A stretch of DNA of 64,000 nt from Panicum virgatum (GCF_016808335.1 NC_053146.1:7913015-7977014); one strand, 5' to 3'; counted from the first letter of the stretch, positions 33,575-46,034 are shown. Numbers and translations: made by a program. The notes: a model not told the origin generated them from the sequence alone.

Positions 33575-33840
33575 TCCCTAGTGGGCGTGGAGGATAGCTT
33601 GCTGGCGCGCTGGTACGCGGCGTATGACATGGTGGTGGCAGACCCGGAGCGGGCGAAGTGGGAAAAGGGGGTGAGGCCTGGTGGCGCGTGTGTACCTGGG
33701 CAGGCAGAACGTGAGCCTGGACCTGGGCAGGTTCAGCGAGACGCTGGCCAGGCTGCACTTGCATGCCCTGCTGCAGCGGTGGCGGCAGGTGATATGGCGG
33801 CATTGATGTTGCGGTGGGGCTGGAGTGCCCGCTGGTGAGC
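33575..33840 (+). pseudogene. Frameshifted coding fragment, unknown family
   Basis: The first part reads LARWYAAYDMVVADPERAKW. After a frame change near 33680 the frame reads VYLGRQNVSLDLGRFSETL and ARLHLHALLQRWRQVIW before a stop near 33800. The high GC content and non-random residue pattern across the two frames suggest a displaced exon fragment. I do not recognise the family. A cccacttacatccctag word at 33567-33583, like a hAT terminus, sits at its left, so a transposon may have carried it. Confidence 0.35.
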
Positions 33841-34490
33841 AGGAGGTAGCGGAGGTTGGGGATCAGCAGTGTTGTCTCGTCAGCAACGACGCCTTGGAAG
33901 GAAGAACAACGTGACAATTAAGTGTTGGGATACGCTGACTACCGTGCATTATTGTGGACGATTCCTGTGACAGTACCAGCAAGAGTCTAGGTTGGGATTA
34001 TACGTATACTATACTATGCTGATTGGATTGCAATTGTGGATTTATATGCAAATCAAATGGTCAGTGTGATGTCAAAATAAAATTAAAAAATCTTTTGGTA
34101 GATTATTGATAATAGGCGGCCCTAACATACCCTAAAATGCTTGTTGGAATTTAGTGTATGCTGATGAAGTGCTCCATTTAGCCACAGGGGTAAAATAGTC
34201 ATTTCACCTTGTATTTAACACTGTTACCTTGACAAACTAACGAAAGGGCCAAGAAACCAAACAAATTTCAACCTGAGGCCAGATAGCTAAATTCGATTGA
34301 AAAAGGGCCAAGGAACTAAACCGAACATTTTTTAGGGCCAAGGAATCAATTTACTCGTCCAATAAATTTACATTTTGCATTCCAGGTTCATTTTTCCAGT
34401 TCCCAGCAACCATGATTTATGGACTTCATTGCAGAGTTGTTCTGATGCATCGTTCCATGATAGTTCCATTCCTACTTATTCTCTTTTGAC
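33841..34490. other. Spacer
   Basis: AT-rich with gggccaag(a/g)aa direct words near 34245, 34308 and 34335. No gene. Confidence 0.4.
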
Positions 34491-35355
34491 AAAATAGCCA
34501 AATTCATCCCTGAACTATTATACTTGTCTCAATTCCGTCCCTCAACTATGAAAACGTCCCATTTCATCCATTTGCTGATATGGCATGCCACCTTGGCTCG
34601 CCTTGTCACTTGCCAGTCAGCTAAGGTGTAAAATACCCTTTTTACCCTCCATAGAGCAACTTACACCCAGGCAGCTTCCGTCAATTAGAGGCTGCACATC
34701 CCCATCCTCTATCCGCCTCTAGCAGCTCACCCTTTGTTTCAAAACTTAGTCCCATCAATGGCCGCCTCCATTGCTCAAGCATCCGCAAAGGCAGCTGCTG
34801 GTGGAAGTGCATCTTTTATAATCAAGACAAGTGCTGGCATGGCTGCTGGGACATCTGCAAAGGCAACCATCAATGTTTCTAGAGGAACTGGCTCAGCCAA
34901 GATTCGACCCACTTCAACTGGCCGTGGAGGACTAAGCAGCTCCTCTTGAAAAAGATTAGGAAAACACATAATGTCATCATAGAAGAGCATCATGTAGTTA
35001 GAATGCCCATTGCATGGCACTGGCATAGTCTGTCACTTTGAATGGAACTACTACATCAATTATTTCAACTGGAGACATGCTTATAATTCTCAGAAGTCAT
35101 TTGATATGAAACAAACATTAGAACTGACGGAAGTTATCTATTGGTGAGCTGCTCTATGGAGGGTTAAAAAAGGGTATTTTACACCTTAGCTCACTGGGCA
35201 GTTACGAGACGAGCCAACATGGTGTGCCACATCATTGAATGGATGAAATTGGGCCGATTTGGATAGTTCGAGGACTGAATTGGATGTTTTCATAGTTGAT
35301 TGGATGAAATTGAGCCAAGCACGATAGTTCAGGGATGAATTCGGCTATTGTGCGG
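34491..35355. mobile_element. Non-autonomous MULE-like element
   Basis: Long inverted ends: aaatagccaaattcatccct at the left against agggatgaattcggctatt at the right. Inside, cctcaactatgaaaacgtcc pairs diffusely with tggatgttttcatagttga, and gctaaggtgtaaaataccct pairs with gggtattttacaccttagct. TIR length is 100 bp or more, as in MULEs. A 9-bp TSD could not be matched. A 71-codon frame at 34734-34949 (rich in Ala, Ser and Gly) could be a remnant of a transposase tail but is not recognisable. Confidence 0.65.
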
Positions 35356-35574
35356 TTGTGCCTTCTCTTTTTTTATTGCAGCTATTTCTGTCATATGATA
35401 ATTGACTAAGCATATGCATTCCATAAACCCTTGCCTGAACCTGAGTGCAATTGAGGGTGAAAGTCGTCTATTGTCATATGTTTAATGAGATTAGTTACAA
35501 ACTTTTCTAGAAGCATCATACAGAATTACAGATCTTCTGTTGATTTTTTTAAACAAACATGCAAACTGTTTTCC

Positions 35575-36640
35575 TATTATAAAAATTTCAAATCTCCCGG
35601 ATTTATCACTTTCTCGGGCTCCGGCTTCGGCTTGAAGTGCTCTTTAACTCTTTCAGCAGCCCTCCGATCGCATTCTTCAATACTCAGGTCCTAGGGTTTA
35701 ATAGGAGCCTCATTGGTTTTTTTCTTCTTTTCCTTCTTCTTTGGAGGCTTCTTAGCCGGTGCAGCTACCTTCTTTGCCGGCAGCTGTTTCTGCTTCTTTG
35801 CCGGCGGAGGAGGGGGTGACCATGGAGGCGACGGTGACGCTTGAGTGTTCATCGGCGCATGAGATGATGGTGATGGAGAATGTGCCGGTGAACCTTGCCG
35901 AGACAGTGCTGCCCTTGGGGAGTTTTGTGGAGATGACGGCTTTGGAGAGGCATGCTGAGATAACGGTCTTGGTGTTCGATCATCCGACTTTATGACAATG
36001 TAGCGCTTATCCCATAGGAGGTAGCCCTGAATGGCTTCTGCTAGTGTCCTCTCCCCATCGTCTCCAAAAATATCAAGCTCGAGCGTCTCCCAACCCTGGC
36101 ACACCTGCTCCACGCCAACTCTTGTATATCCTGCCGGAATTTGCTGCCCGTGGTACACGTCGCCTGGTTGGGTTGGCATGGCGGTACTGTACGCAACAGT
36201 GAACATTAAGTTCTTAATGGCAGTCTGCAGGTCACAAGGTGTCCGCTGGATGATCTCATCCACTGGAAATCACTGCGGGACCGTTGCTTCAACTGCGGCC
36301 TGGATCATCGTTGGCTCGACGGCGACGTCTATGGAAGCACAGCTGCTTTTCCGCTGAGACAGATGATCGGCTGCGACATTAGGCTCAGGAGGCACCGTTT
36401 GCGCTTGCTGTTGCTGACTCATTGCTATGGCCACTTGGTGTTGAACCTCTTCCTCCAGTCTTTGATCGTGTGACATGAGCCGTTCCTCTAGCCTTCGCAA
36501 GTTCTCCTGCTCATCATTCTTTCTTCTTTACCGGCTTCTATATGATTCAATGTAATCCCTGAACCCATACTTCCACGGCACCACGCCTTTGCCTCTTGTG
36601 CGGCCCGGATGCTCTGGATTCCCAAGGGCGTAAGTGTAAC
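35575..36640 (-). pseudogene. CACTA second-gene fragment (DUF8039-like and linker)
   Basis: Minus-strand frames read, in order, NPEHPGRTRGKGVVPWKYG (about 36620-36560), a coiled segment ending QRKSSCASIDVAVEP, then PCDLQTAIKNLMFTVAY, GQQIPAGYTRVGVEQV and GERTLAEAIQGYLLWDKR, followed by a Pro/Ser-rich and Lys-rich linker. The same order of blocks is seen in the longer copy at 54172-56800 (NPEHPGRARGKLLGP; GRPIPPGYTSVTVEQI; GEKTLGDALHRVILWRK), which establishes homology. A stop after APIKP (near 35691) interrupts the linker, although the frame continues as DLSIEECDRRAAERVKEHF. No protease part remains and no CACTA termini were found around it. Confidence 0.75.
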
Positions 36641-38427
36641 ACCCCAGTGTTAATTTAGGTGCTAATTTCGTGCTTAGTCGCTAATCATCACTTAAGCATG
36701 GTCATTAGCGTTAATCATGTAGGCTTAGTTAAATTTCAAATATTGACTTAGCTTTGACCCCTGTTTTCTCTCTAATCCAAAACTCGAATCAACTTTTGCC
36801 CAACATCAATGTTGTAGAATTTTGCTTCCTCTGCAACTTTCATTTTGGCCAAATTTCAAGTTTCAGCACGAAATTTAAAGAAAACTTTTCATTTTGCTTT
36901 GAATAAGACATTTTCAAATGCACTCAAGTTTCAAATTTTATCTTTCAAACCATTGTTCAAATGAAAAAGTGCCTAAAACAAAACTTGTAGATCTCGAAAT
37001 TTTAAGCAAGTTTGGTATTCAAAAGTTTTTCATTTGAGGCAAAGAAAAAGGAGAAAAACTGAATTTATAAATTGTATTTTGGACTTCAGTTTATTTACGA
37101 GATTGCCCTCACCACCATCTCCATCTCTCTACCTCCTCTGTTTCTCGCTGTGACGGCGTCTGTGCGCCGGCGCGGTCACTGGCCGGACACGCGCCATGCC
37201 CCCGGCCAAACCCGTCTTCAGCGCCCCTGGTTTCGTCGAAACCCGCCTCCCTGGCGCCTTCCACGCGCGACACGCACCCAGCCTCCTCCAGTGACCGCTC
37301 GCACCGTCGCCGTCTCGACGTCGGCGCCCCACGCGTCGCCGTGCCTTTGCCCTCGCCGCCGCTCGGGCTGTCCTTATCCGTTTGCAAGACAACTCCGAAT
37401 TCCCCTCTCTAATCCTCGCGCTAGAGCCCCGGGCCGAGCGCCCCCCTGTGCTAGAGGCGCCGCCGGCCGCCATGGTTGCCGCCGCCCTTAGCCCACCGCG
37501 GAGCACCTGCATCCACCCCTCCTTGGTCCAATTAAACCCCACAGCCGGCTTCGCCTCGTTCCCCGGAATCTCACCGACCAGCTCTCCACCACCCACGACC
37601 GCCGGAGTAACACCGCCACCGCACCCCATTGCCGCCGTCGGCCCTGCTCCATGGAGGTCCATCCCCGACCCTCCTCCGCTCGAGCTTAGCCCACTGAACC
37701 AGTCGCCCATGGCCCCGTGAAGCCCCACGGCTCGACCTCGGCCGCTCCCCTTCACCGGTGCGCCGCCGCCGCGAAGCTCCACCACTGCCGCCCCTCACTG
37801 CTCACCGCCAGCGCCTTTCCCCGCCGCCCCGACCCCCTCCAAGGCCACCCCGAGGTAGAGCGCGACCTACTCTAGCCTCTCCACCCCTCCCTCGCCGCCG
37901 GCGAGTCTCACCCTCGCCGGAAACGGCGGCGCCGACCTCTCTGTCCCCTCCCCTATTTTCAAATCCAGCCAAGGGCCAGATTGCGAGGTCCCAAATCTTT
38001 CCAGGGGGTTTTCTGCAAATCCATGGACTTAAACATAATATCTAGTTTTGTTTTTACATTTTTGCAGTAAATTTGGAAATTCAATTAAAAATCATAGAAA
38101 AATCCTAAAAAGGCAAATAAGGACTTTTTGGAATCCTTATCAAAATCTCTACCCTCTGGAACCATAAAATGGCATGTTTTAGTTAGAATGTTTTGCTGCA
38201 AAAATATATTTATGTTTAATAGTGCATAAAGACTAGTTGTTCTTACCTTTTTAATAACTAATGTTTGGAGCCATGTTATACCATGAAATTTTTTTTATGG
38301 TAGTATGTACATGTGAATCTAGTGTTAGTGTAAAAATTTCATGATCATTTCTCATGTTTAGCTTTAGTTTTAATTGAATCCTTGTTTATGCCATATTTGA
38401 TTAGATCCTTCTGTTCAGGGTGTTATA
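36635..38427. mobile_element. Long LTR (gypsy-type), probably solo
   Basis: It begins tgtaacaccccagtgttaat, a frequent start of grass gypsy LTRs, and a cagggtgttata word at 38416-38427 could be the complementary end. The central part (37120-37990) is strongly GC-rich, producing long frames on both strands with no motif. It interrupts the CACTA gene fragment directly at 36634. No TSD match was seen, and the true end may lie further right. Confidence 0.5.
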
Positions 38428-39145
38428 CTGTGTTCCGTGAGTAAAACTTTTGCAGTATCTTTACTTTGGTTCCTAATTGCTATAGAAAAAGTTTGAGAAT
38501 TTTTTTTAGTTACGCCTAACTAGACCAAATGATTTTTGTTAAACGCTAAACCACATTGTAAGTTCTTTTGACGCGCGTGCAGTATCTCCGTCTAAAAATG
38601 CTAATCAATACAAGGGCTCCTCATAATCTAATGGAACCTATTAGTTCTAGAACTTATTTAGGTCACAAGTTAGCGCACTACCTTTTTGCTAACTTTGAAT
38701 TAGAGTTTCTATTTTGTTTGCTAATGTTCCCCTGATGTTGTCATAGATTTTTACGGTGTTAGATGCTGAATTAATTTTGCATGATATAAAAATGTTGAGA
38801 ATTTAATTATCTTAATACTACAATAAGATATAACAAAGCAACTGGCCACACATTTATAACATATAGTATTAAAAATTATTTAAAAATTAGATTACATTAT
38901 TAAAATGACTAAATATTTATTAATATTGTAGCAATCCACTCTATTATAAATCTAAACTAATCCACGTTCTCGTATGAAGTTTCTTTAGTTTTGATTTCTT
39001 GAAAACTCTCGCAGCATCTTCATATACTCATACACGTATTCTAATGCAAATTTATGGGCTTTTGGCCAAGCGATCATCCTTGCTCAGGGAGGGTGGCCAA
39101 CTGTTGCGGCAGTCGTCGGACGCGATATGGCGAGGGTAAGGGGGG
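38428..39145. other. AT-rich spacer
   Basis: Nothing recognised; it may still belong to the LTR. Confidence 0.4.
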
Positions 39146-39600
39146 AGGCGAGTAACAAAGTATTAGAATTTTGGCACAAACATTTTAGAAACATCGAAAC
39201 TATGGGTCTTCACTCACCACGTCTCTTGTCAAATCTCTTAGTATGAAAAGTGGGATCGTCGTGAATGGTATGGTGGGTCTAATCTTAATAAGAAATGATA
39301 TAAAAGATTTCAACTTTTATAGCATAAATTTGTGATAGAAATGGTATGTCAAGTGAGACCGGCATATGGATAAATGCATGCATGCGGGCATAAGGTGGGT
39401 ACAGAAAATTGTTTGGTGTAAAAAGTTTTGGACATTTTTGGAAGAAACATTTTAAAAATGTCAAAACCGTGGGTTTTCACACCTTCTGACAAACCTCCCG
39501 TGCTAGTATATGGAGCTTTCGTGAAGAGTGTGGTGGTCCTAATCTTGATGAAAATTGTCACGATTGTTTCAACTTTTATATCAACTTTTATAGACCGAAA
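39146..39600. repeat. Diverged direct duplication, about 270-bp spacing
   Basis: The order ggcacaaacattttagaaac, gggtcttcactcacc, gtggtgggtctaatctt, tttcaacttttata at 39171-39330 is repeated as gaagaaacattttaaaaatg, gggttttcacacc, gtggtggtcctaatctt, tttcaacttttata at 39440-39585. An old duplication of unknown origin. Confidence 0.7.
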
Positions 39601-39604
39601 CTCT

Positions 39605-39887
39605 GAGATTGGGCCGAATCTCCGTTGTCTAGGCCATCCACCGAGCCGAGCGGAATTTGCATCTCTTTTCTCCCTCCTCGAAGGAGGGAGCCCAAGAGCA
39701 GCAAGCGGGGGAGTGATTCTGATTCCGCGCGCTCCTCTCCACGCCGGTACGCCCCCACGTCTCGGATCGGATTCCCCCGGCGGCCGGCGGCAAACAGTGC
39801 CGCGGCGGTCGACGATTCGCGGTCCCCTCGCCTGACGCCGCTGACCTCCCTCGAGCTACGCCTGACTCCTGATCAAGGTAGACCCCA
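39605..39887 (+). other. Candidate 5' exon of an unidentified transcript
   Basis: A GC-rich block in AT-rich surroundings with cctccctcgaaggagggag near the start ends in ctgatcaag|gtagac, a good splice-donor match. This is the usual look of a grass first exon or 5' untranslated region. No downstream coding exon could be identified. Confidence 0.3.
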
Positions 39888-42800
39888 CCTGTGAATCCCT
39901 GATCTCCGTGATGTTGCCGATGACGATGCTATGGCGTCGAGGATTCGAAGCATCTAGCTTTGCAGCACTGGTTTATTTCGGGAGGTTCGGCAGCAGATTA
40001 GTTTTCAAAATTTGAGGGCCAGGAATGTTAGATTCGTGCTGTCTCAGTCAGTGCTTCGTTCTGACAGCGTTGAAGTAATCAGAGGAAATACCTAGCTAGA
40101 GTGTCAGGACAAGCAAGGCGATTTCAGATTCGATGCATCCAAGCTGGACTGCCGGAGTGCCGGTGTTGGAAAGAAGAAGAAGAAGAAGATGAAAAAATGG
40201 CTCTTGTCCATTGCACCTCGCGACTGATCCGAATGCACACCAGAACCTTGCTTCATTCTACAATTTCTTTGCCAATCAACACAAGTGCCAACTGCCAAGT
40301 AGTAGGTTAGGTTCCACAATAATGAAGGATGAGGAAGGGATATTGTTGGTTATTGTGCTGCAAAGGACCAATCAAACATGTACAATTAAATGCCGCCAAG
40401 TAGTAGGTGGCGTTCATGAGAAAAACAAAAACTGAAGTGGTCCAACTGCATAAAACACCGAGTTGACTATTGAGTTCACCGATTGAAGCCGGTGCCACGT
40501 GTTGAGCCAGGTGGTAAGATAGCTAGTTTATGCAATGCTGCTTTTGGGGTACTGTCTAGGAGTAGTATTTTGCTGACGTGCTTTTGAACTTGCGTGCAAG
40601 AAAGGAGGAGCATTTTTTCCAGATGTGTACATATTCATGAGAATTGTCATAGTTAGTTGTAATTTTTTTCTCTCAAATTGATCGATCGTTGTTTTTAGTG
40701 AAACATTTTTTTATTTTATCCCCAAGGGGCTGGTCTGCTTTCAAACTTGTCTTCATTACCATCAAGTCGTTGCTATACTTATGCAATTACGCTACTATCA
40801 TATCTCTGAAACCTCGCCTGTGTTTATTGTGTCTAAACAAAAATCAAACATCTATTAGGTCATCCACGTTTATTTGTATAGGTGGAGGCTTTTGTTTATC
40901 AGTTGTACTAGTACTAGGATGTCAGGCGCGCTACGCTGCGCCCGTTTCAAAAAATGCTTAGTATGATTTTCGGAATACTTACACTTGCAAATAGTTAAAA
41001 GAGTAATAATGCACCAGACCCTATAGTATTTTCATTCATGTTTGGAAGATTAGGGTGTGAGTAGATGATAAAGTTTCTAACTTGAATCAAAACAACCGAT
41101 CAGTAATAGAGACTATATCAATACTGCAATCAGCATATGGCAGGCAGCACTAACAACAGTTGTACTAAGAAACAGATCATACACAGTGTTTAGATTTTGC
41201 CGGTGGGCCCCTCAACAGAGAACTATGTTCAACGGATAACCATGAAAAAAGGTGCATATTTTTTTCTGAAGAAACGCAGTGGTGCCACCTAATCCTTTTT
41301 TAGGAACCGATCTTCAAATTCACCATCCCTTGAGTTGTACTCAAGTTGTTGGCCTTCATCTGAAACCCATAGGTACAAAAGGAAACAGAATCACGCGAAG
41401 TTAGAAAGGAAACAAGATGTATAAGAGGTAAATATGAACTACGATTAGGCAATACACAATTACTAAATTGAAACTTGAAGGTATTTTTAAAAAAATAAGT
41501 CAACACCAATGTTGCAGTTCGGTCCAATTTTTTGAAACCTTATCAGCCCAATACATTGGTTAACAGATTGTATCATACAGATTAAGGAAAGAGATATGAC
41601 ACTAAAAAATATTACACGTTCAAGGTGGATTGTAGATTTTTCTACCTATACATGATAGGTTAGCTGCAGGTGTGTCGAAACTCAAAAGATCACTTAGGTT
41701 TAAGCTGCTATCTCACTTACAGTGCAAGAAGCACACATTTGCAACTCATGTGTCCATAACCAAAATATTAGACCATACAATAGGCATTAGGCAACAGAAA
41801 TTCTTGTCAAAAAAATAAGTATTAGCACCAAGGCACACACGATGAGACCTATCTGAAATCAACTAATGGCCTCAGAGAAAAACTCCTCCTGAAATATGTC
41901 ACTCTCCGAACATACTGATTATTGACTTCCAAGGACAAAGACATATGCCACACCACATTGGTTTGGGCATAGCAATTATATTGATGTTGGAAAGCTTAAA
42001 GCTAACATGCATGAATGATAGATATATAGATAAGCATGAACAAAGATCAAAGTGTAAATGGATACTACAATAATTACATTATTATATACCTAAGAGCTAT
42101 ATCTGACTGATGAGGTATTGAAGCTATATGCCTATATATGACGGTCTAAATGTATAAGCTGAAGTAATCAATCAGACCTGATGCAAATAAATGAGCAGCA
42201 TACAATTTTGGTCTGATATAGCAGTCCATACTCCCAATGACATGGATAAAAAATATGCAGATGCCATACTGATCGGACACATGCTAACATAAATGTGGAA
42301 GCTGGTCAATAGTTAAGCCAGTATTCAAAAGGAGGTACAACCTTAATAAAGTAATTTGATTAGACTGAAATCCAATTATAAATTGTATACATAGGCAGAC
42401 TTCTGCAAGCCTGCACATGAATTTCTTTAATCTATTTTTTTACTACCATTGATTTGAAGCTTATATATTGGAAGTAAGCATGGTGGTACTGAGGCAAAGA
42501 AGGCAATGGACCCATGCATGTTGTCATATAAGGATTTGTCAATTGTGTTAGTAGTAGATCAGAAAAACTTACACTGATTAGTTAGCATATGGAAGAGCAA
42601 TTGGAATAATGAATAATGATGCCCTGTTTGTAGAGGCCACTCATCCTGCACATCAGATCCAAACGTGGCATTGGCTTTCTATTGGTTCACATACATCCCT
42701 GATATCTCACATGGAGTTACGAACTGACGAAGGAACAAAATAAACTTGTTAACGCAAGATGTCATGGAGGCATGTTACTTTAGGCCCTTCGTTAGCCATT

Positions 42801-43100
42801 TCCCATTTCCATGTATTTCCCTGCTTCAAATTTGTAGCCATTCGTACCCTATGAAGCTACAACTGCGAGCTTTCTGGATATGTACCACCTTATGTACCTA
42901 AGTTAGGAACCAGCACTTGCTCAGGCCTAAATTATATCAGCGTCCAATTGCATGAACAGACCTACTGAACCAAACATATTGCACTGAAATACCCACCCGC
43001 ACAAAGATGAAATCGCTGGGGATAAACAATTTAGCAGCAACGATACTGCATCTCAGCATTTGATTACCAAACCCACCAGAAACGATAAAGCTCGCATCTT
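39888..43100. other. Long AT-rich stretch, possibly introns
   Basis: No long frames or element ends. On the minus strand a ctatgggtttcag acceptor at about 41359 is followed by the short frame MKANNLSTTQGMVNLKIGS with a stop near 41302, which could be a small last exon. Otherwise nothing recognised. Confidence 0.3.
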
Positions 43101-43102
43101 AC

Positions 43103-43740
43103 CATGTACTGCCTAGAAACCATGGGGAAGGAAAGGCGTGAGAGGTGCAAAAGGCAAACCTGGGATCCATGGCACGGAAGGAAGAGGGGCGATTAGCTAG
43201 TGCAGCTGTGCTAGAGCACCCCTCAACGGCCACAGCATGGAGCATCAGGATCTGTTTGGGCGGAGGGGGTAAGGGAGATGAGCATGTGAGTAGAGTCGGA
43301 GGGCTGAGCAAACCCATCGGCCACCAGCACGCCGCCAGTCGGATCCCCCGCCGGCGGCGGGGCGGAGCGGACGGCGGGGGTCGGAGGGGCGGCGGCGGTG
43401 GGGGTCGAGAGGTAGGGGAGCCCGGGAGGGGGCGGCGGCCGGTGGCGGGGGAGGAAGGTAAGGGACAGAGGAAGGCGACCAGCAGCGGGCGGCAGCGGGA
43501 GATGCTAGGGTTAGGGTTAGAGGCAGGGGAGGCCAGGGGAGGAAGGTGCGCGGGGCTGGGGGTGGACGGGAGCGGCGCGACCCACTCACAGCGACATCGG
43601 CGTGGGCAAAGGACTGAACCGCCAATCCATGGCTCGCGTCGGACGGCTTCCCTCCAACGCGTGTCGCTCGGAGAGGCTCCGTGCGCTCTCAGCACTCCCC
43701 TCCCACGGCGTATATGATATAGAGTATATACATAGTGCAT
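43103..43740 (-). other. Candidate GC-rich first exon on the minus strand
   Basis: A GC-rich island ends on the minus strand at cagtacatg|gtaagatgcg (donor at 43102-43101), with a second donor option at cccag|gtttgcc near 43161. Long overlapping frames are Pro/Arg-rich and carry no motif. It is more likely a 5' untranslated exon or noncoding transcript than a protein gene. The small open frame near 41302-41357 could be a distal exon. Confidence 0.3.
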
Positions 43741-44435
43741 CTGCATGATAGTACAGAGTACATATTACTGAAAGGTGACGTGCAATAATAATTGATATGG
43801 TCACCTCTGACTCTTGACTTCGATTTTTCTTATTCAACAACAGAGAAAATCACCCAAATAGGTGGAAGCTTTCGTTCATCAATTGTATGGAGTACTGTAC
43901 ATATTATTTTCTCTGCTAACTCCTAGCCATGGAACCGGTGACCACAGGATGCTGATTGCTCAAGATCGCCTCAACTGTAAGCAATCAATGATCTTCCCTA
44001 TTAAATAGTCACCCGTGTAACACGTATAATCAATACTAGAAAACGGGCCAAAGGTCCTGGCCAAAGTTACCAGCAGCTGTTGTAACCGGTACTAATGCCA
44101 CGCATCAGTACCAGCTGCAAAAGCAGCTGGTACCTTTGGCCAGCGGCGATCAAAGGTAAGGGGTTTGGTACCGGGTTAAAGCATCACCCGGTACCAAAAC
44201 CCCAGTATAGGCAACGGTTAGTGCTACCAACCGGTACCAAAAGAATAAGGAGGAATAGGTACCGGTTGGTGGCACCAACCGGTGCCTAAAGAGCGGACAA
44301 TGGCATCGGGTTTTGCCATGACCCGGTACTGCCACGTGCCCACCACAAAGGCACCGGTTGGTAACATCAACCGGTGCCTATGCCTATTGTTTGGCACCGG
44401 TTGTTGAGCACCAACCAGTTCCTTTAGTCTACGCC

Positions 44436-44545
44436 TATAAATACCCCAACCCCTCCTCCCTCCAAACTACTGTGAACTCACTGTTCATGGCAGCTGAGTG
44501 AGGGGAGGGGAGGCAAATTTTTGTTTTTTTTAAAAAAAGGTTAGT
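44436..44545 (+). promoter_or_regulatory. Element C promoter and leader
   Basis: tataaatacc followed by cactgttcatggcagctgag and aaaaaaaggttagt, colinear with 2671-2790 in element A. Confidence 0.6.
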
Positions 44546-44809
44546 TATTTTTCTCCATAACTTAGCAATTGGTTTTTAGAAGCAGTTATCACTTAATTTA
44601 GTTTATACATGTGATAATTATTTTTAGTTGTAGCATCTTATTGTAGTTATATGGGTTATCAATTTATTTGATATGTGAATACTATCAAATTATTGTATTT
44701 ATATGTTTTATCAATTTATATGATAATTGAATAGTATCTATTTATTATAATTATATGCATTATCAATTATATATTTGAATTCAAATTTTGTATGGAAATA
44801 TTATCAATT

Positions 44810-45250
44810 ACGTATGCAAGAGGGCTTTATTTAGTTCCCTTCAAAATTCCAAAACTTTACAAGATTCCACATTCGAGATGCATGCTGCGCCAATTCGAGA
44901 CCCACAGCTCAGCTAGGCCTACCACTGCTGCGCTGCAGCGTGCACGTCTACAAGAAAAAAACATTATCCTGCCAGTGCCATTAATACAGCCAGAATTATC
45001 GTGCCAAAGAGAATCGTTGCACAGACGATGATCCCAAATCCTCAACGCTCTAGGCAGACAAACCAAGGTCCATATATAGAAATAAAGTTTTTTACCCCGT
45101 CATGCAGCCAGAAGGCCACAACGTCGTTTCTTGTACAAAAATATAAAGTTGCATATAGAGAAATAAAGTTTTTACACAGTCATGCAGTCAGAAGGCCATA
45201 TGTATCGTTATAATTTTGAAGTTAAGTTTTATTAATAGCGTATTCAATGT
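44810..45250. other. Foreign insert within element C
   Basis: Starts gggctttatttagttccctt, like a worn MITE end, and includes two copies of an agaaataaagttttt...gtcatgca(g)(c/t)cagaaggcca unit (45076-45118 and 45156-45199, about 80-bp spacing). It has no match in element A at the same place. Confidence 0.45.
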
Positions 45251-45265
45251 TAGTTACAAATTGTA

Positions 45266-45402
45266 AAGCGAACCATTATTCGCAGTGGAGGATGACACAA
45301 GTATTCTTTTAGCCGAAGAGGAGCCTCCTTACGCATGTCATGATCATAATGAAGGGACGATTGTAAATCGAACCATCGTTAATATTCCCTTAGTTGAATG
45401 AT
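45266..45402 (+). pseudogene. Residual TNP2 C-terminus in element C
   Basis: Colinear with 6404-6528 of element A (tagccgaagaggagcctcc against tagccgaagaggaggctcc), ending at the same PLVE stop. Everything upstream in the transposase gene is deleted. Confidence 0.75.
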
Positions 45403-45429
45403 TATGTCCTCTAATATTTTTTGTGAACA

Positions 45430-45890
45430 TTATCAGATTTTTATGCAATTACCCGATTTATTATGCAATTATCTGATTTATTGTGCATTTAAATGATTTA
45501 TTATGCAATTATCTGATTTATTGTGAATTTAAATAATTTATTACGCAATTATCTGATTTATTGTGCATTTAAATAATTTATTATGCAATTATTTGATTTA
45601 TTATGATTTATTATGCAACTAAAAAGATTAATTATGCACCTAAATGATTTATTATGCAATTAAATAGATTAATTATGCACCTAAATAATTTATTATGTAA
45701 TAATTAGAATTATTGAGCATTTACATGATTTATTATGCAATTATTTGATTTATTATGATTTATTATGCAACTAAAAAGATTAATTATGCACCTAAATGAT
45801 TTATTATGTAATAATTGTAATTATTTTGCATTCAAATGATTTATTGTTCAATTATTTGATTTATTATGATTTATTACGTAATTAAAATCG
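45430..45890. repeat. 20-bp minisatellite in element C
   Basis: gatttattatgcaattatct units, the same family as 6585-7240, with some aaagattaattatgcacctaa variants. Confidence 0.85.
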
Positions 45891-45956
45891 ATTTTGCAAA
45901 TAACCTATTGTTACCGGTTGGAGGTTTCAACCGGTACCAAAGTTCTAGCAAAAAAA

Positions 45957-46034
45957 TGGGGCGCGCGGGAGTCGAACCCGGGCCTCGGAGATTAGAAAAC
46001 TTAGGTTTACCACTGCGTTACACGGTGCTTTCGA
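45957..46034 (-). other. tRNA-like block with boxes A and B
   Basis: On the minus strand taacgcagtggtaaacc matches box A, and gggttcgactcccg matches box B exactly, with tRNA-like spacing. The stem complementarity is poor at the ends, and it sits among CACTA subterminal repeats, so it is probably tRNA-derived and not a working tRNA gene. Confidence 0.5.

Noticed and set aside
37072..38045. Long frames on both strands (up to 218 codons)
   Set aside because: They lie inside the GC-rich centre of a long LTR-like repeat and overlap each other in different frames.
43099..43746. A 215-codon minus and a 190-codon plus frame in the same place
   Set aside because: Mutually exclusive GC shadows with low-complexity Pro/Arg and Gly/Arg content; kept only as a candidate untranslated exon.
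45957..46034. Functional tRNA gene
   Set aside because: Box A and box B are present, but the acceptor stem does not pair well and the block lies within transposon subterminal repeats.
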